Shown one piece after another: positions 1 to 5,626 of a stretch of 6,239 bases of DNA (position 1 is the first letter of the stretch; the number at the start of each line of letters is the position of its first letter). Source of the DNA: Flavobacteriales bacterium (lineage in GTDB: Bacteria; Bacteroidota; Bacteroidia; UBA10329); NCBI GenBank assembly GCA_003456455.1, contig DMRV01000191.1:1-6239 (forward strand), read 5' to 3'. A program made the translations under genes and the position numbers. Under the pieces are notes generated by a model. The model was not told where the DNA came from. It saw only the letters and a program-made list of their open reading frames with translations, and ran no database searches.

Positions 1-153
1 AACAGCATTGCTTTTATCACCATGGAAACGCATCAGATTGACGAAGCGAAAAAAAACCGCGATTCACTGGTTTCCTGGTTAAACCAAAATGGTTGGAAAA
101 CCGATGTAATTCGGTCTAAAGTGTTAGCGTCCAATCCAAATTTTAAGACATGA
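1..153 (+). CDS. C-terminal end of an unrecognised gene (partial)
   Basis: Frame 1 is open from the left edge to a TGA at 151-153 and gives 50 residues, ending SKVLASNPNFKT. The stretch reads as soluble protein: a short hydrophobic segment (SIAFITM), then a charged, probably helical stretch (QIDEAKKNRDSLVSWLNQNG) and a short strand (WKTDVI). It has no membrane segment and no diagnostic motif, so I do not assign a family. The stop shares ATGA with the start of the next gene, which supports both reading frames and suggests translational coupling in one operon. The start and most of the protein lie outside the window. Confidence 0.75.
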   Translation, partial: NSIAFITMETHQIDEAKKNRDSLVSWLNQNGWKTDVIRSKVLASNPNFKT

Positions 154-989
154 TTGATTTCTCAGTAATACCAACTTCGGTAGCCGTTTGGTGGGGCGGA
201 ATGTCCGCAATTGCGGTATTTAACTTGATTATGCTTTTTATCAGCAGAAAGATGCTGCTTAAGAAGCTTCCGAATATGAGCCAAATGGTTCAGCACGTGA
301 GGAACTATCAGTTCCTACTAGCAAGTATTTACACCATTGGTTGTGGGTTTCGTTCCATATTGCCAAGAGGTGATGTACGCAGAATTGTACTTGTAGACCA
401 TTGGATATCTGCCATTGCCATAGGTCGTTCGGTAGCAACCATTGCAGAGTTAGCGTTTGTTGCTCAGTGGGCGTTTCTGCTGCACGAAATTGGCAAGGGA
501 ACGAAAGATTATGGTGTGCTCTCTATTTCCAAGATTATTGTTCCAATGATATTCATTGCCGAATGCTTCTCTTGGTACGCGTGTACCACGGGTAACTTCT
601 TCGGAACCACCATTGAGGAAAGCTTGTGGGCCGCAGCAGCGGCTTTGACCATGCTTGGTTTTATTCGAGGGCGAAAGCACTATCAAGGCACACAAAAGAA
701 TTTCCTCACAGCTGGAATTGTAGCCGCGTTCGGTTATGTGGTGTATATGGTAACGGTGGATGTTCCCGCTTACGTAAATCATTGGATTGAAGACCAAGCA
801 AACGGAAAGGTTTATGCCTCACTTTCAGAAGGATTCCATCAGGTAGCAACCGTATGGCGACAAACCTATGCTGTAGCCGATTGGCAGTACGAATTTGTGT
901 GGATGTCTTTGTATTTCAGCGTAGCTGTTTGGATAAGCATCTACATCATGAACGGCCCAGAAATGGATAAGGGATTGAAGAACGATTAA
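150..989 (+). CDS. Seven-helix integral membrane protein of unknown function
   Basis: The 279-residue product has about seven hydrophobic segments, near residues 10-31, 52-71, 84-112, 123-146, 157-172, 185-207 and 248-267. There is no signal peptide beyond the first helix. I do not recognise the family. Polar and charged residues lie in or at the edge of the helices: CGFRSILPR (65-73), R93, E100, Q106-W107, H112-E113, E137, and D204 with P206. This pattern is more usual for a membrane enzyme, cofactor-binding protein or transporter than for a simple anchor, but that is inference. A long loop at about 210-247 lies between the last two helices. The ATG overlaps the upstream stop (ATGA), so the start is well fixed and the gene is probably translated with its upstream neighbour. 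The TAA stop overlaps the stop of the convergent phosphatase gene within TTAA at 986-989. Confidence 0.88.
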   Translation: MIDFSVIPTSVAVWWGGMSAIAVFNLIMLFISRKMLLKKLPNMSQMVQHVRNYQFLLASIYTIGCGFRSILPRGDVRRIVLVDHWISAIAIGRSVATIAELAFVAQWAFLLHEIGKGTKDYGVLSISKIIVPMIFIAECFSWYACTTGNFFGTTIEESLWAAAAALTMLGFIRGRKHYQGTQKNFLTAGIVAAFGYVVYMVTVDVPAYVNHWIEDQANGKVYASLSEGFHQVATVWRQTYAVADWQYEFVWMSLYFSVAVWISIYIMNGPEMDKGLKND

Positions 990-1939
990 TCTTCAATGAC
1001 GGATATTCCGTCCGTCTTGCAGTTGAATTCTGCACTTTCCACACCTAAATAATCGAGTACAGTAGGAGCGAGGTCTGTTTGTGAGCTGGTGTACCACTGC
1101 TTAAAGTTCACGCCTGGTGCATTCATATACATGATGGTATGGCGCACGTTCGGGTTGTCGTATTTACCACCGTGGCTTTTGCCAGAACCTCCGTGGTCAG
1201 AAATAATGCACACCAACCAGTCTTCACCGTTTAATCGTTTTGCGTTAATAATGCTCATCAAACTTTCGATGTAACCATCTAACGTAGCTATATAGTCTGT
1301 GTACTCTACAACGTCTGGACTAAAACCGTAGTCATGACCGGTGGCGTCCAATTCGTCAAATTGCAGGAAAAGCACATCTGGAACCAGTGGAGAACCTTGG
1401 TTTAGCAGATTGTTTGCAATCGTAAATACTTCATTGTCGTTGATGCTTTCGGTAGGAGCGTAATCGGCAAAAGTAGAGGCTATATCTTCATTAATCTCTG
1501 TCCAGTTAACCACTGATACTGTGTTTTTTTGTGGCCTAGCTTGTTCAAGGTATTTGAAGAAATGCGGGAAAACATCTAAGCTATTGCCACCAAAACCATT
1601 GGTAGTAACCGTATGCTTACAAAAATCGGCTCCCGTACAAAGGCTGCTCCAATTTGGACCGCTAAAGGTCAGTTCTTGCACGTGGTTTTGGTCTGTAAAA
1701 TAGGTGTCGTCATTCTGGGCAAAGCCATACATAAATGGCGAAACGCTCTCTTGCATGGCATCTGCTCTAAAGCCATCAATGCCAATGATTAACACCTTTC
1801 TGTTTGCTTTTGATGGGTCTAATGCCATCGTAGTATCGGAACAGATGGTTATCCACTCATCACAGTCTTTTAACGCATCATCTTGCTCACAAGTAGCAAG
1901 GAATACGATAAAGAAAGAAAGCACTAAAAGTTTTCTCAT
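986..1939 (-). CDS. Secreted lipoprotein of the alkaline phosphatase / type I phosphodiesterase superfamily
   Basis: The 317-residue product starts with a lipoprotein signal peptide: positive MRK, a hydrophobic core, and a lipobox-like LATC with the acylated Cys at 17. The mature end, CEQDDA, is acidic, like the Bacteroidota signal that sends lipoproteins to the cell surface. The metal-binding core of the alkaline phosphatase superfamily is visible in order: D55 in IDGFRAD, a likely nucleophile S93 in SGPNW (where nucleotide pyrophosphatases have Thr in TFPN), D198 and H202 in DATGHDYG, D248 and H249 in SDHG, and H256 in SHGGKYDN. The site therefore looks intact, and the protein should hydrolyse phosphate mono- or diesters outside the cytoplasm using two zinc ions. 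Ser instead of Thr may favour monoesters, but the substrate cannot be read from the sequence. Extra cysteines (26, 33, 101, 107, 307) could form disulfides. The ATG overlaps the desaturase stop by ATGA, making it the second gene of that operon. Confidence 0.9.
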   Translation of the reverse strand: MRKLLVLSFFIVFLATCEQDDALKDCDEWITICSDTTMALDPSKANRKVLIIGIDGFRADAMQESVSPFMYGFAQNDDTYFTDQNHVQELTFSGPNWSSLCTGADFCKHTVTTNGFGGNSLDVFPHFFKYLEQARPQKNTVSVVNWTEINEDIASTFADYAPTESINDNEVFTIANNLLNQGSPLVPDVLFLQFDELDATGHDYGFSPDVVEYTDYIATLDGYIESLMSIINAKRLNGEDWLVCIISDHGGSGKSHGGKYDNPNVRHTIMYMNAPGVNFKQWYTSSQTDLAPTVLDYLGVESAEFNCKTDGISVIED

Positions 1940-2874
1940 TGCTCAACTCCTAATTGATATTTATTCGCCTCAATATCCGCACTTGGTATCCAATCTTCGT
2001 ATTGAACTGAATCATCTAATAGAACAGGTTTTCCTAAGTAATCTAAGCGCTTGGCAGGCCAAACACATGTGCGCCATAAATAGGGCAGGAGGTACTTCTG
2101 TTCTAGGTTTGGATGCAATTGCGGACGAATATGGTCGGCATGATATGCTGGCAACATGCTCCAATGGATATCAGGACGCGCATGATGCGCGCCATGAAAG
2201 CCGTTGTTGAACGCAATGAAGTTGAGTACCGGATTGGTGAAGTTTCGCGAATGGTTGACAGCATGGTTCTCATCGCAGCCATCATGCTGCCAGTAGTTGG
2301 TTCCTACAATTCCCCAGGCAGAGTACAGGTGAGGAATGAAAATGAGCAGCAGCGCATATTCCCAATTGTAGAACAACAATCCAAATTTAACGCCCTGAAC
2401 AATCACCATTTCTAAGGCATACTGGTAGAACCAACTCGGTTTTTCCTTCAGCATACGCTTGGCAAAAATGTTCTCATCCTTCATGATACCAGGCGCATTC
2501 TGGAAGAAAATCATGAACTGATTAAGGAAGTTCCACTTATAGCGCATCTGCGTACTACGGATGCGGTCCATGGGTTTTTGTGTGTGCTGGTGGTGACTGA
2601 AATTATGCCCCGAAACGTAGGCGCTTACCGAATGCCCATACGTGAATGACAGCACAATCTGAAACAACTTGTTCATCCTTTTACTCTTAAAAATGGGATG
2701 ATGAATGGTATTGTGAACGATAACCGCACACATGAACGAAAGCACCGCCAGCACTGCTATAATGGGCAAACGCAAGTACCATTCAGCCGGAAAGTAAATC
2801 CACGCCAGTATGGAACATGTGAAATAGAGCGCCACTACGGCAAGTGTGCGAATATCTGCTGAGTACTTAAGCAT
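1936..2874 (-). CDS. Membrane fatty acid desaturase family protein
   Basis: The 312-residue product carries the three histidine clusters of membrane di-iron desaturases: HNTIHH at 54-59, HNFSHHQH at 90-97 and HGAHH at 227-231. A further His-rich stretch, QHDGCDENHAVNHS at 196-209, may complete the metal site. Hydrophobic segments fall near residues 11-28, 36-53, 70-87, 155-168 and 172-191, so the histidines face the cytoplasm, as known for the family. The expected reaction is oxygen-dependent insertion of a double bond (or a hydroxyl) into a lipid acyl chain, with electrons from a ferredoxin or similar donor. No donor gene is nearby, and substrate and position cannot be told. Related di-iron hydroxylases such as carotenoid hydroxylases remain possible. 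ATG 2874 is the only reasonable start, because the next Met is residue 48. It is the first gene of a two-gene operon transcribed away from MIOX. Confidence 0.9.
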   Translation of the reverse strand: MLKYSADIRTLAVVALYFTCSILAWIYFPAEWYLRLPIIAVLAVLSFMCAVIVHNTIHHPIFKSKRMNKLFQIVLSFTYGHSVSAYVSGHNFSHHQHTQKPMDRIRSTQMRYKWNFLNQFMIFFQNAPGIMKDENIFAKRMLKEKPSWFYQYALEMVIVQGVKFGLLFYNWEYALLLIFIPHLYSAWGIVGTNYWQHDGCDENHAVNHSRNFTNPVLNFIAFNNGFHGAHHARPDIHWSMLPAYHADHIRPQLHPNLEQKYLLPYLWRTCVWPAKRLDYLGKPVLLDDSVQYEDWIPSADIEANKYQLGVEQ

Positions 2875-2878
2875 ACTG

Positions 2879-2886
2879 CAAAACTA
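2879..2886 (-). promoter_or_regulatory. Candidate -7 promoter element for the desaturase-phosphatase operon
   Basis: Read on the minus strand this is TAGTTTTG, a full match to the Bacteroidota -7 consensus TAnnTTTG. The upstream -33 element is poor: the nearest candidate is TTTC (minus strand, 2913-2910) after a 23-base spacer. Only four bases separate the box from the ATG at 2874, so a transcript from here would have almost no leader. The element overlaps one of the ACTAGCGA repeats, a position from which a bound protein could block or aid RNA polymerase. Confidence 0.4.
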
Positions 2887-2911
2887 GCGATAAGCGAATA
2901 GTGACTAGCGA
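2883..2911. repeat. Direct repeat ACTAGCGA, two copies spaced 21 bp (candidate operator)
   Basis: ACTAGCGA occurs at 2883-2890 and 2904-2911, 21 bp start to start, or about two helical turns, so both copies face the same side of the DNA. A third AGCGA lies between them at 2893-2897. The first copy overlaps the desaturase -7 candidate and the second lies about 20 bases upstream of it. Phased repeats inside a divergent promoter region are typical of regulator binding sites. The regulator is not in the window. Confidence 0.45.
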
Positions 2912-2965
2912 AAAATGCGGTGTATCTCCTTCATCACCTCATTGCATGACATCTTCATCGCTTAT
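2890..2965. repeat. Inverted pair ATAAGCGA / TCGCTTAT across the divergent region
   Basis: ATAAGCGA at 2890-2897 and its exact reverse complement TCGCTTAT at 2958-2965 are separated by 60 bp. The right copy overlaps the MIOX -7 candidate, and the left copy adjoins the desaturase -7 candidate. Together with the ACTAGCGA repeats this places an AGCGA core at both outward-facing promoters. An 8 bp match over 100 bp could arise by chance; its position makes it of interest. Confidence 0.35.
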
Positions 2966-2970
2966 TTTTA
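2942..2970 (+). promoter_or_regulatory. Candidate promoter for MIOX
   Basis: TTG at 2942-2944, an 18-base spacer and TATTTTTA at 2963-2970 (seven of eight to TAnnTTTG) form a flavobacterial-type promoter. The -7 box ends four bases before the ATG at 2975, the same distance as on the desaturase side. This supports 2975 over the upstream in-frame ATG at 2915, which would lie upstream of this promoter. The AT-rich match is not strong by itself. Confidence 0.35.
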
Positions 2971-2974
2971 CACC

Positions 2975-3799
2975 ATGGAAACTACAACCAAAGCGGCCAA
3001 CTTCCGGAATTATGAAGAAGGCGAAACCATAGCTACTGTAAGAGAGAACTATCGTAAGATGCGTACCAACCAAACGGTTGAATACGTGCAGCGTATGCGT
3101 AATAAGTACCTCACGTTTGATAAGCCCATGCACATGTGGGAGGCTATGGAAAAGCTGAATGTTTTTGTTGACCTGAGCGACCCTGACATGAATCTTCCGA
3201 ACTTGCATCATTTGGTGCAAACAGCAGAAGGAATGCGTGCTGAAAACCGCCCAGATTGGATGCAACTTGTAGGACTCATTCACGACCTAGGTAAGTGCAT
3301 GTTTTTGTGGGGAGAAGATGAGGATGGCACTAGTATGACCGAGCAGTGGGGCTTAGTTGGTGACATCTTTCTGGTTGGTTGTCAGTTTCCAGATACGTTG
3401 GTTTATTCTGAGTTTAATGATGCCAATCCTGATATGAAGGATGCACGGTACAATACCGAATTGGGCATGTATGCCAAGCATTCCGGTCTAGATAATGCGC
3501 TAAAAGCGTGGGGGCACGATGAATACTTATTTCAAGTCCTTTCAAATCATAATGAAAACACCATTCCTAAAGAAGGTATGACCATGATACGGTACCACAG
3601 TTTTTACCCGTGGCATACAAGTGGTTCTTACATGAATATCATGTCAGAAGAAGAAAAGCCGTACTTAGATTGGGTTAAGGACTTTAATCAGTACGATCTT
3701 TATACCAAGCGTCCAGAGACTTACACCTTGGATGATATCAAGGATTATTACATGCCCATTATAGAGAAGTACTTAGGCAAGGGACCTGTTTATTGGTAA
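2975..3799 (+). CDS. miox: Myo-inositol oxygenase (EC 1.13.99.1)
   Basis: The 274-residue product aligns over its length with animal and plant MIOX as I recall them. MIOX is a cytoplasmic mixed-valence di-iron enzyme of the HD-domain superfamily that uses O2 to cleave myo-inositol to D-glucuronate. The six iron ligands are present: H79 in LHHLVQTAEG, H103 and D104 in IHDLGK, H181 in WGHDEY, H208 in RYHSFYPWH, and D241 in DLYTK. Other family signatures are NFRNY (9-13), SDPD (68-71), VGDIFLVGC (128-136), and DARYNTELGMY (156-166). About eight extra residues relative to the animal enzyme lie after HDLGK, around residues 113-123 (GEDEDGTSMTE). I chose ATG 2975 because NFRNYEEG then begins at residue 9; the in-frame ATG at 2915 would add 20 residues that resemble no MIOX and would cover the promoter region. 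The gene is divergent from the desaturase operon, and no glucuronate or iol genes are in the window. Confidence 0.96.
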   Translation: METTTKAANFRNYEEGETIATVRENYRKMRTNQTVEYVQRMRNKYLTFDKPMHMWEAMEKLNVFVDLSDPDMNLPNLHHLVQTAEGMRAENRPDWMQLVGLIHDLGKCMFLWGEDEDGTSMTEQWGLVGDIFLVGCQFPDTLVYSEFNDANPDMKDARYNTELGMYAKHSGLDNALKAWGHDEYLFQVLSNHNENTIPKEGMTMIRYHSFYPWHTSGSYMNIMSEEEKPYLDWVKDFNQYDLYTKRPETYTLDDIKDYYMPIIEKYLGKGPVYW

Positions 3800-3850
3800 G
3801 AACACAAAGGTTGGGACCAAAGCCATAAGGAGCACCATTTGAAAATATCG

Positions 3851-3880
3851 GATGAACGTTACTCGTAAGTGTCGTTCGTC
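3851..3880 (+). other. Imperfect hairpin downstream of MIOX
   Basis: GATGAACG at 3851-3858 can pair with CGTTCGTC at 3873-3880 over eight positions including one G-U pair, around a 14-base loop. The loop itself starts TTAC-TC-GTAA, a small internal dyad. It begins about 50 bases after the MIOX stop and could end or stabilise that transcript. There is no T-run directly after the stem (the first, ATTTTTA, begins about 17 bases later), so a classical intrinsic terminator is not supported. Confidence 0.3.
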
Positions 3881-3915
3881 TATTAGGCGTCATAACATTT
3901 TTACAGGTCTAATAG
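3880..3915. repeat. Inverted repeat CTATTAG / CTAATAG
   Basis: CTATTAG at 3880-3886 and its exact complement CTAATAG at 3909-3915 flank a 22-base AT-rich spacer with a T-run. It lies about 75-110 bases before the DinB-like gene, upstream of its likely promoter, and may be a regulator site or part of an RNA structure with the preceding hairpin, whose last base it shares. The remaining sequence of the 3800-3990 gap shows no gene. Confidence 0.3.
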
Positions 3916-3961
3916 TCAGGTAGTTAAACGACAAAACCTTGTACTTAGGGCAGTAGTGCTG

Positions 3962-3974
3962 TAATTTAATTTTC
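3962..3974 (+). promoter_or_regulatory. Candidate -7 region for the DinB-like / serine hydrolase operon
   Basis: Two overlapping TAnnTTTG-like boxes lie 17-29 bases before the ATG at 3991: TAATTTAA (3962-3969) and TAATTTTC (3967-3974, seven of eight). A TTG at 3939-3941 gives a 20-base spacer to the first and 25 to the second, so neither combination is ideal. The region is AT-rich, so chance matches are easy. Confidence 0.25.
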
Positions 3975-3990
3975 TGTTTTAGAAATTGAA

Positions 3991-4503
3991 ATGCAGCTGA
4001 GCAAACCCAAAATATTAGACGCTTTAGACCGCGAACTAGACATGTTCTCTGATAAGTTGCTTGGAACAAATTCTACGGCAATTATAGGTGGAATTCATCT
4101 CTTTTACTTGCATGAGAATATATCTATGTTGGCCAAAGTTCTTGGCTATCCAAAGTTGTTTTTAAAGGTTTTGCATGGTTGTTATCGGGGAGAAAGCCGA
4201 GATTTTTCGGTTGTAGGTAAAGAATATGGGAAATTGCTGAAAACCGCTGCTGCACAAGAAAATAAGACGGATCTTGGATTGATTCAACGAGAAGAGACCG
4301 AGAAATTTTTGGACGAGTTGGAACAATCAAAAATGAGACTTATCGAGAATTCTGAAAAGTGGGGATGTGGTATGCTTGACCATTATCGGCTTCCGCATCC
4401 ACTTCTAGGAAAAATAACTGTGAGAGAAACGCTTTATGTCACTATTTTGGAGGTCAAATACCGTAGAAGGTTACTCAGTAGTTCTCATTTAATCATAGTT
4501 TGA
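3991..4503 (+). CDS. DinB-family protein with degenerate metal site
   Basis: The 170-residue, signal-free product follows the pattern of Bacteroidota DinB-superfamily four-helix proteins: an N-terminal helix with H36 and H41 (GGIHLFYLHEN), a PK.....LHG....SRDF stretch at 54-72, a helical middle, and the hallmark LPHPLLGKITVRETLY at 134-149. In relatives I recall, the next helix carries two or three His (a YHVEHH-like motif) that complete a metal site shared with thiol S-transferases. Here the aligned residues are LEVKYR (153-158), so the C-terminal ligands are gone. The reading frame stays in register and the alignment continues, so substitutions rather than a frameshift explain the loss. The protein may be non-catalytic or bind metal differently; its role is unknown. 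The stop shares TTGA with the start of the serine hydrolase lipoprotein, so the two are probably co-expressed. The start is preceded by an AT-rich leader with no Shine-Dalgarno sequence. Confidence 0.8.
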   Translation: MQLSKPKILDALDRELDMFSDKLLGTNSTAIIGGIHLFYLHENISMLAKVLGYPKLFLKVLHGCYRGESRDFSVVGKEYGKLLKTAAAQENKTDLGLIQREETEKFLDELEQSKMRLIENSEKWGCGMLDHYRLPHPLLGKITVRETLYVTILEVKYRRRLLSSSHLIIV

Positions 4504-5612
4504 AATTTCAAATCCATTTATTGCCATTCTTACTGATTGCCTGCCTGTTTTCTGGCTGTGCACTTATGCGTGGCGTATTTCTTGGTTATCCAGATCATAA
4601 AGACTTGCATCGTTTTCCATCCTCAGAAATTATAGCTGGAGAAACATGTTTTGAGTTTCATGCTGATGTAAATGCAGTTGCTAGCAATCTAAAGGTCACA
4701 GACTGGAGTAGTGGAAGTCCCTATTTTGTTACACCTGACGCATTGAATGAATCGCGGCCAGTTCGTAGTATGCTCATCATACGGAATGATACATTGCTTT
4801 ATGATTTCTACGGGCAGAAAACCTCCGCAACAGATGTAAATGCATCTTATTCAGTTGCCAAGTCTTTTACTTCAGCCATGATTGGTATTACAATCGAAGA
4901 AGGCAAGATTAAAAGCGTTCATGATAAGGTGGTTGATTACATTCCTGAATTGAAGGGGATTGCCATGTCGGAGAAGCTTGAAGTGGAGCATTTGCTCAAT
5001 ATGACTTCTGGCTTTAAACTGAAGTTGATAACAGATGCAGAACTCTATTACGGGAACGATGTAGCACGAACATTGAAACATGTTGAATTCGAGCATGAGC
5101 CAGGCACTTATCAGGAATACATCAATTTGGATGTACAGCTTTTAGGTTTGATTCTTCATCGTGCAACAGGACAGAAACCATCTGAGTATTTGACGGAAAA
5201 AATCTGGAAACCGATAAATATGTGTTCTGATGCCATTTGGACAACCGACAAAAAAGGCGAGGATAAAACCTTTTGCTGCATGGGCGCTACGGCATTGGAT
5301 TACGCCAAATTTGGTCGGCTATATCTAAATAACGGCAACTGGAATGGAGAACAAATTGTCCCTGAAAATTGGGTGGAAAAGTCAGTAAGCCGCGATACCA
5401 CAAATGGTAGTGGTTTTGGATACAACTACAATTGGCACATTGGGGAGAAAGCCTACGGAGATTACATGGCAGATGGCATGTACAAGCAGCACATTTATGT
5501 TCATCCAGAGAAGAACATAATTATTGTGTTAATGGCTAATAGAGATGATAAGGTTGCTGCTGAACGAGTTCGCTGGCGCCATGTTTTTAGGCAGATTGTA
5601 GATCAGCTTTAG
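4500..5612 (+). CDS. Serine hydrolase lipoprotein, class C beta-lactamase / NylB-like
   Basis: The 370-residue product has a lipoprotein signal peptide (MKFQIHLL..., lipobox FSGC with Cys 20) and then a beta-lactamase-fold serine hydrolase domain from about residue 70. The active-site SxxK is S118-V-A-K121 in SYSVAKSF, and the Y-x-N motif is Y207-I-N209. The stretch EEGKIKSVHDKVVDYIPEL and the C-terminal DYAKFGRLYLNNG.WNGEQIVPENWV are typical of NylB-like esterases and amide hydrolases. In the third motif region ADGMYKQHIYV (324-334), relatives as I recall them often have AxGxxGQ; here Lys replaces the second Gly. It likely cleaves an ester or amide in the periplasm. Antibiotic resistance is not implied. 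The start is TTG at 4500: the next Met (residue 23) would delete the signal peptide, and TTG overlaps the upstream stop as TTGA. No acidic surface-export signal follows Cys 20, so it probably faces the periplasm. Confidence 0.9.
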   Translation: MKFQIHLLPFLLIACLFSGCALMRGVFLGYPDHKDLHRFPSSEIIAGETCFEFHADVNAVASNLKVTDWSSGSPYFVTPDALNESRPVRSMLIIRNDTLLYDFYGQKTSATDVNASYSVAKSFTSAMIGITIEEGKIKSVHDKVVDYIPELKGIAMSEKLEVEHLLNMTSGFKLKLITDAELYYGNDVARTLKHVEFEHEPGTYQEYINLDVQLLGLILHRATGQKPSEYLTEKIWKPINMCSDAIWTTDKKGEDKTFCCMGATALDYAKFGRLYLNNGNWNGEQIVPENWVEKSVSRDTTNGSGFGYNYNWHIGEKAYGDYMADGMYKQHIYVHPEKNIIIVLMANRDDKVAAERVRWRHVFRQIVDQL

Positions 5613-5626
5613 CTGTTCTTACAAGT

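Noticed and set aside
450..797. 115-codon open frame on the minus strand
   Set aside because: It is a shadow of the membrane protein gene, low in hydrophobic or domain-like structure, with no promoter or coupling.
1704..2210. 168-codon open frame on the plus strand
   Set aside because: It is antisense to the phosphatase and desaturase genes, whose motifs and ATGA overlap are unambiguous; its translation has no recognisable domain.
2113..2415. 100-codon plus-strand open frame rich in Met and Val
   Set aside because: It is antisense to the His-box region of the desaturase; its composition reflects the opposite strand.
2915..2974. Upstream in-frame ATG giving MIOX 20 more residues
   Set aside because: The added residues match nothing in MIOX, whose conserved NFRNY motif already lies nine residues after the ATG at 2975, and the extension would cover the AGCGA boxes and the likely promoter.
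986..3799. Complete inositol catabolic operon
   Set aside because: Only MIOX is present; no inositol dehydrogenase, uronate isomerase, kinase or inositol transporter is visible, so the module remains a hypothesis.
4500..5612. Call as an antibiotic-resistance beta-lactamase
   Set aside because: The SxxK and YxN motifs are shared by many esterases and amide hydrolases; the detailed pattern is NylB-like, and nothing shows beta-lactam specificity.
5604..5615. CAGCT-TT-AGCTG dyad as a terminator between the convergent genes
   Set aside because: The stem is only four to five pairs with a loop that is too tight, it overlaps the stop codon, and there is no T-tract on either strand.
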